Assembly: GCA_030544215.1 (NCBI GenBank) | Contig: JARZZO010000003.1 | Coordinates: forward strand, 692,001 to 756,000 | Source: Zantedeschia hybrid cultivar | Taxonomy: Eukaryota > Streptophyta > Magnoliopsida > Alismatales > Araceae | Reading direction: 5' to 3' | DNA length: 64,000 bases | Part shown: piece after piece, positions 59,001-64,000 of the stretch | Layout: the number at the start of each line of letters is the position of its first letter | Position numbering within the stretch: the first letter of the stretch is position 1 | Position numbers and translations under genes: made by a program | The notes under the pieces: model-generated | What the model was told of the DNA's origin: nothing | Database searches by the model: none | The model's input: only the letters and a program-made list of their open reading frames with translations

Positions 59001-60240
59001 TATGAACTTATCTTGACTGGACAACACATAAAATAGGCCTCCGTGGCTATCGCTATTGCATAAATTGAGAAAATTTGAATTTAAAAAATTAGACACTTAT
59101 GAAAAATATTTTCTCTCTCCTCAAACTAATTAGTTACACTATTATGATACATATCTCGGATCGAAAATTTCTCTAGACTCGTAAACATTACCTTGATGTA
59201 TACCATAAATAGTACTTCCAATCAATTAAGAGTGAAAAAACACACAAATCCTAGGGATGTATTCCCATAGAAAATAATTCATTGATTAAATGTCATTTTA
59301 AGGACGTTTTCTTAAAAAATTTAATAATCAGTGAAAATATTTAAATACTCTTTTCCTATGTCCATGCAATAATCATGTACTAGATGTATGAGTGCATGCC
59401 AACCAAGATAAAAATTGATCCAAGAATGTCCGGTGCGTAAATAGATCCCTTTGCAAGACTATGAATAATAATATAATAATTATTACATCAATTTTCGTAT
59501 AGAGAGCCTACTACATAAGATCTACTGAATAAATAAATAAGGATGTTAATATTATCTCGATAAGTACTCCTGTAAATAAAGTATATAATTCATCACCTAT
59601 GAAATAATTAGTTACATCAATACAAAATTTGGAGCAACAAAATCACATAATTAATGCTACCATTAATTATCTCACATCTTGCACCACTCAATCTTCGTAA
59701 ACTTGATTTAATTGCATGAACTAAAAAAAATGATGACCACTCATCATGTATGATCATGATTAACAAATTAAAGTACATCAAAAATAAAAAGACATTTCTA
59801 AAATTACTGTTATACTGCAACACATTATTTTAATTCATGCACTCATGAATTCTGGGTAATCATGTGTCATATTAATCTAATAACGCATCCAAAAATATTC
59901 CACGACCATGCATCGTCCTAATTAATGCAGCCATTAATTAAACACAATCGTACTAAAATGACCAAAATATCGAATGCTTTAAGACAATTCATGCAATAAA
60001 ATTGCATGAAAATAATCACATGGATTAACATAAAGGTTAAACCTAAGCATGGGTATCATTAAAATTTAACTAGTTTTCTATGAAATTAATCACCTAAAAT
60101 CATGTAAAAACTTAATGAAACTAAATATCATAATTATCACATGGGTCACAAGACTTTCAGGATTAAAGTCTCATTACAAACACAATTATAAAAAAAACAT
60201 ATTTTGATAATCATATCAAAGAATCTACTGCCTTTTTCTT
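56051..60240 (-). mobile_element. Copia-type LTR element, antisense, 5'-truncated
   Basis: One LTR is visible at 56051-56500 (minus strand: TGTAAAACGG to TCCAACA). The complement of a purine tract, 'tctcccactcaaacac', lies next to it at 56501. The interior contains gag remnants at 58556-59060 and a leader that matches the interior of the 19328-24359 element (for example 'aaattttcgat.c.agatatgt' and 'aagtgtctaattttt'). No pol is recognisable and no second LTR was found near the right end, so this edge is approximate. The LTRs of the two elements differ, so they belong to related families. Confidence 0.65.
58556..58792 (-). pseudogene. Copia gag (UBN2) remnant, antisense
   Basis: The frame contains AMRLRVLTPRFNQCVMNLEH and VHLRVMSLMMSEVKAVRTEL, closely similar to the gag at 23108-23392. 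It is open for only 78 codons; the N-terminal part continues in other frames to about 59060. Confidence 0.8.
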
Positions 60241-60559
60241 GTCAAAAAAATAAAAAAAGGTAAGGACATCCCCCAAGATCGCGCCTCTCTCTCTCTTTCT
60301 CCCCCACAGTCCCACCTCAACCCTTGCTGTTTGGTGGTAAGTGGTAAAGGGAGGTTTAAGGTGGTGGTGGGGTAAGTAATTGTACGGACATGCATCATCA
60401 CGTACGCGATCGAGAAGGCACTTTATGGTGGGGTGAGTTTTCCGCGGTGCTTCTGTTGGAGTTGCAGGTGAGACGACCATTGCAATACAATACATATGAT
60501 ATCTGTCTGTGGGAGAGCATGTATGTATGTCTCTTGGTGGCTATGCCAATTAATCTATA

Positions 60560-60725
60560 TGCGTTGGCTGTGGTGTAACGGATACGCTCTCCGTCATCGG
60601 CAGAGAGATTCGGATTCGAATTTTGTAGAGTATCTGGCGAAATGTGAGTTTCAAATCTGAGATCTCAGTTAAGAATCTCTTTTTTTGTTACCACTCGATC
60701 GTCTTCTACTCGTTCAAAAAAATGT
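60560..60725 (+). mobile_element. Candidate tRNA-derived SINE or tRNA pseudogene
   Basis: TGGTGTAACGG (60569) resembles RNA polymerase III box A, and GGATTCGAATTTT (about 60611) resembles box B, spaced as in tRNA genes. The text between and after does not fold into an intact tRNA by eye, and the stretch ends near 'gttcaaaaaaatg', a possible A-tail. No target duplication was confirmed. Confidence 0.4.
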
Positions 60726-61063
60726 ATATTTAATCCCCATGCTGCTCGCCCAGGTACCCACTGCCACTGCCACTGCCACTGTTGGGCGTACGTGGCGAGT
60801 TTCAGATCGGAAAAATGGCCATCACAATTGTCACAAGGAATCCGTGACAGAGAAACACAGGGGCCAAGTTACAGAACTCACTCTCGTCCTCGCCAGCACG
60901 CATTTCCCCACCAGCGAAGCAAACCAAACACCCACCGCCATTACTGCATTGTGGTCCGGGAGATTTTGTACCGGCCTATATATGATAGGAGAAAATAAAT
61001 TAATCTCCTATTTTAGCAAAAATTATAAGAAGATTCCCGGGGTTAAGAGCTCTCCGTCAAGGG

Positions 61064-61300
61064 TGTCAAACCAAAACTTAAACATTGAGTTGAGAGAATC
61101 TTATGTTAAACTACATATATATAAGAAAGGCACCCATAGCATTTCCAATATGGTGAAGTACTAACGATAAATTTGGTTCTGATACTATGTTAATGGTCTG
61201 AACTCTAACCTAAAACTTAGACATAGAGTTGAGGGAATTTTTAACTAATATAGAGAGAAGGCATTATAGAATTTCTAATAGAGGACTAAATCTTAACGAA
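61064..61300. repeat. Diverged direct repeat, two ~95-bp copies
   Basis: 'aaccaaaacttaaacattga' near 61069 and 'aacctaaaacttagacatag' near 61208 both continue to 'gttgag.gaat', a shared 'tata.a.a' stretch and 'agcatttc/agaatttc'. Non-coding; origin unknown. Confidence 0.55.
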
Positions 61301-64000
61301 GGGTAATATATATATATATATATATATATATCATCTGCAAATTATAATATATAGGAGAGGAACCTATCGTTGAACTCAAAATCTATATCTTCATAGTACT
61401 TCTACTCAAAGAGGAAGGCTAGATCCCGGGACCATTTCTGTGGAATCTCAGTCTGAGATGCTCTGCCTAAACATTGAATAATTCCCAATATTTCTGTACT
61501 CCAACACCACCTAACTAGGCCAGCTTCGCTAGTTTAAATTAACGTGGGATTACGCAGATACTAAGCTGCTAGCATGCCGTGTAGTATAGTACTCCAACAC
61601 ACCGACAAGCTAGTGACCAATATTGAAATTTTAAAAGACACCAACAAATTAAACCAGAGCAGAAGTCATATTTCTCAACTAGTGCGGATCCCAACCTGAG
61701 TCATCTATATATAACAGAGGGTCGGCTGTGGTTGCTTTCTCTCGTCTAGATCTTTCCTTTTATGCATTTAACAAAAACTGATAAGTAACTGCCAGCTCCA
61801 GTTGCCCAGGTTAATTTTGGGTCATGAATCCAGACTAGAATCAATGCATATTATGTAGTAATTAGAGGAATGTTATTATATCGATCATATTTTCTATTTG
61901 TTTTTTCCACATTCAATCATTTGTTTAATTGGTTCATATTAAGGCTATTTTTCATACAACCGTAATTCTTTTTGTAACTATTGTATTTAATAAGAACTCT
62001 TTAATCAAGTAATCAAATAATTGTTAATAAATGAGATAAGAAGGATAGTTAAAGATATAGTATAATTGTATCTATGTAGCTAGTAACTATGTGAAGAGAA
62101 TGGCAATAACATCGATCTCCAGTATATATCCTGTTCTATACACAGTCACAACCAGATACGTTAACAGACACCCATTGCGCGACAACGGGCAAAACTACTA
62201 TCCTTAAAGTTAACCAAATAAGCTGATGAAAAAAGGTTATTGGATCGTTACGTAGCCTGACATTCATATAACTAATTTTATGAAGTTACAATCAATGACA
62301 GTAGGAACTAACTAGGAAGGGATGTTAATGGTTACAGGCTTACAGCTATTGATCAATGTTGCTGTCACTAGTTATCTAAGGTAATATCGGCTTGAACATA
62401 TAATAATATCAGCAAAATCGACGTGCTTGTGTTGATGATTTTTTTTTTTTTTCCTTTTTGAATGTAGCCCAGTGGTTTTTGAGACTTTCTAGGTGCCAAG
62501 GTTTATCAAATTTCCCTTTCTAACTTGTAAGGTTTATCATCTTAATTATGTTGTACGTTGATGAGGCCCGGGATCGTGGGCCCACTTAGGGTCTGACTGG
62601 TCGACCCATTCTAGCCCAAGTTGCTAACCAGCCCTGGGTCCAGAGCACCTTACCTTCATGGGCTCGACCAGGGACGAGGCCCGCGACCCGCGCATGGCCC
62701 ATTAGGCTGCAGGGACCCATCTGCCTTACGTGGCTCCACGAGGTCTGTCCACCTCAACAAAGTTTGTGCGTCGTACCCGACCATTGAGGAGGGAACACGT
62801 GTCCAAGGAGATAAGTTCACCGTCAGCACCTCTTCCATCCACAGCGTTAGATACGCTCTAAGAACTTGAACTCTTAATTCGAAAAGAACTTACGCTCTCG
62901 ACTACTACCGCCTCTGACTTGATCATCGGAAGATTGTTCACCGAATGTCCAATCTGAGTTTAACGCTCCATCCTTGTAGATAGGGCACATTAACCGACCC
63001 CCTGAACGTCGTCAGAAAGCCACTTCATCAGGACCACTGCACTTCTCGGAGCTGAGCTCCGGCTCAGACCGTGGATCCGAGAACCGTTATTTTGGGTCGT
63101 CATGGTACATACAACTTACATGTTTAGCGACAACATTGACTTAGGTCAAGCCATTAATAAAGATTGACACTGGTCACTTTAATCATAGCCTAATGCTAAC
63201 CATAACCGAGTCATTCGTAGATGTGACAGCCCCTGATCTGTCTCTTCATGCAAGAAATTATGGGTTAAAGTGGACCTCACCTCTCTCAATGGTGTCATCG
63301 ATCTCCTGGCATGCAGCAACACCCGGCCCCCGGGCCGGTCTGCTAATAATTAATAATAACGACTCCTTTTTTACTCGGTCTGTTCTGGTCCGCACCAGGC
63401 TCAAGGACCTACCTACCCACTACTAGTAGCCAGTGTGATGTGAATCGCACCACCTCGCCAATATGTCCACGCGTGCTGACGCCTTCTGGATCTGATCCAG
63501 CCCCGAATACCATCAAGAACAAGAATGTTACTCTCTCTATCTCTATCGGAAAATCATATAGTAACAGTATTTCTGTACATCAATTTTTGATACATTTAGA
63601 TGCCATGCAGTACAGTGTCGGTGTTTCCATGCTTTTAACCGTTGCATCTTCTAATATGTGATGCCACTTAAGTTTGTCTAAAAATGGTATTAAGAAATAG
63701 TGTTATTATACCGTTTTTCATCTCTCTCTTTCTCCCTCTCTTTGTTTATCTTTTTTTTTTTTTCTTATTTTGAGGTTAATCAGATCTGTTCTTGCTTTTT
63801 CACTGCCACAATTAATCAATATTTTTAGTGGAGATCCGGGAAAGTTGAAACGGTGGGCAAAAACAAATCCGGGGCGTCCGACCAAATTAAGGGAATATTT
63901 CTTGCCCACTGTAAGGGGACATTTGTTGTGGGGACCCTCTTTTGGCTAAGAAAGACAATTTTCATATTACGAGATTCCATGCTTGGGATTTACTCCACAC
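61301..64000. other. Right end of the window: repeat-rich, no gene recognised
   Basis: A TA run lies at about 61308-61331. Positions 62560-63110 are GC-rich and contain 'ctctgacttgatcatcggaa', a phrase typical of the transcribed part of gypsy-type LTRs, so a degraded gypsy LTR is likely; its ends were not found. A pyrimidine-rich run (63720-63765) precedes the end. No protein family was recognised. Confidence 0.4.

Noticed and set aside
61180..61200. 'ggttctgatactatgtt', resembling the complement of an LTR primer-binding site
   Set aside because: No adjacent LTR ends or paired copy were found; it is part of a diverged direct repeat.

Overview
The window is nuclear DNA of a flowering plant, almost certainly a monocot. 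The genes start GC-rich and sit in AT-rich, transposon-filled spacers. Introns reach several kb, and the coding sequences look like monocot versions of land-plant families. Genus cannot be read from the sequence; a commelinid such as a palm is only a guess. No bacterial, organellar or CRISPR-like features were seen.

Five genes can be supported. From left to right they are: a three-finger C2H2 zinc-finger repressor with a C-terminal EAR-type motif (4410-5690, +); the large subunit of molybdopterin synthase, CNX6/MOCS2B (17525-18175, +); a RHON1-like chloroplast Rho-N protein rebuilt from three exons across about 10.7 kb (28200-38888, +); a pollen-receptor-like LRR kinase in three exons with non-canonical catalytic motifs (40898-45023, +); and a two-exon PPR protein (50103-48582, -). 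They have no shared pathway and look like ordinary independent loci. MOCS2 acts in molybdenum cofactor synthesis, RHON1 and the PPR protein probably in organelle RNA metabolism, and the receptor kinase probably at the pollen-tube membrane.

The spacers hold most of the unusual structure. Region 5767-14008 is a large direct tandem duplication that begins inside the 3' intron of the zinc-finger gene and copies its putative last exon. The second unit carries a Helitron (11707-12974), and the first unit keeps the matching empty site. Region 14880-17200 is a dispersed repeat split by a LINE-like insertion. Region 19328-24359 is a three-level nest: a gag-only copia element, holding a solo LTR with 5-bp target duplications, holding a hAT-type MITE. 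Next to it lies a Mutator-like element with ~112-bp inverted ends and a perfect 9-bp target duplication (24587-27237). It carries a piece of an ARM-repeat gene, so it is a Pack-MULE, and it was itself hit by another LTR element that is now a solo LTR.

The RHON1-like introns contain a LINE remnant, a second hAT MITE of the same family with a natural empty-site copy nearby, a long CT microsatellite and an ~816-bp direct duplication. Between the receptor kinase and PPR genes lies an antisense LINE reverse-transcriptase remnant. The right third (50-64 kb) is gene-poor: TRIM-like primer-binding motifs, an antisense copia relative of the 19-24 kb element, a possible tRNA-derived SINE and LTR-like fragments. 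All boundaries, identities and splice sites were read by eye; none was confirmed by alignment or transcript data.
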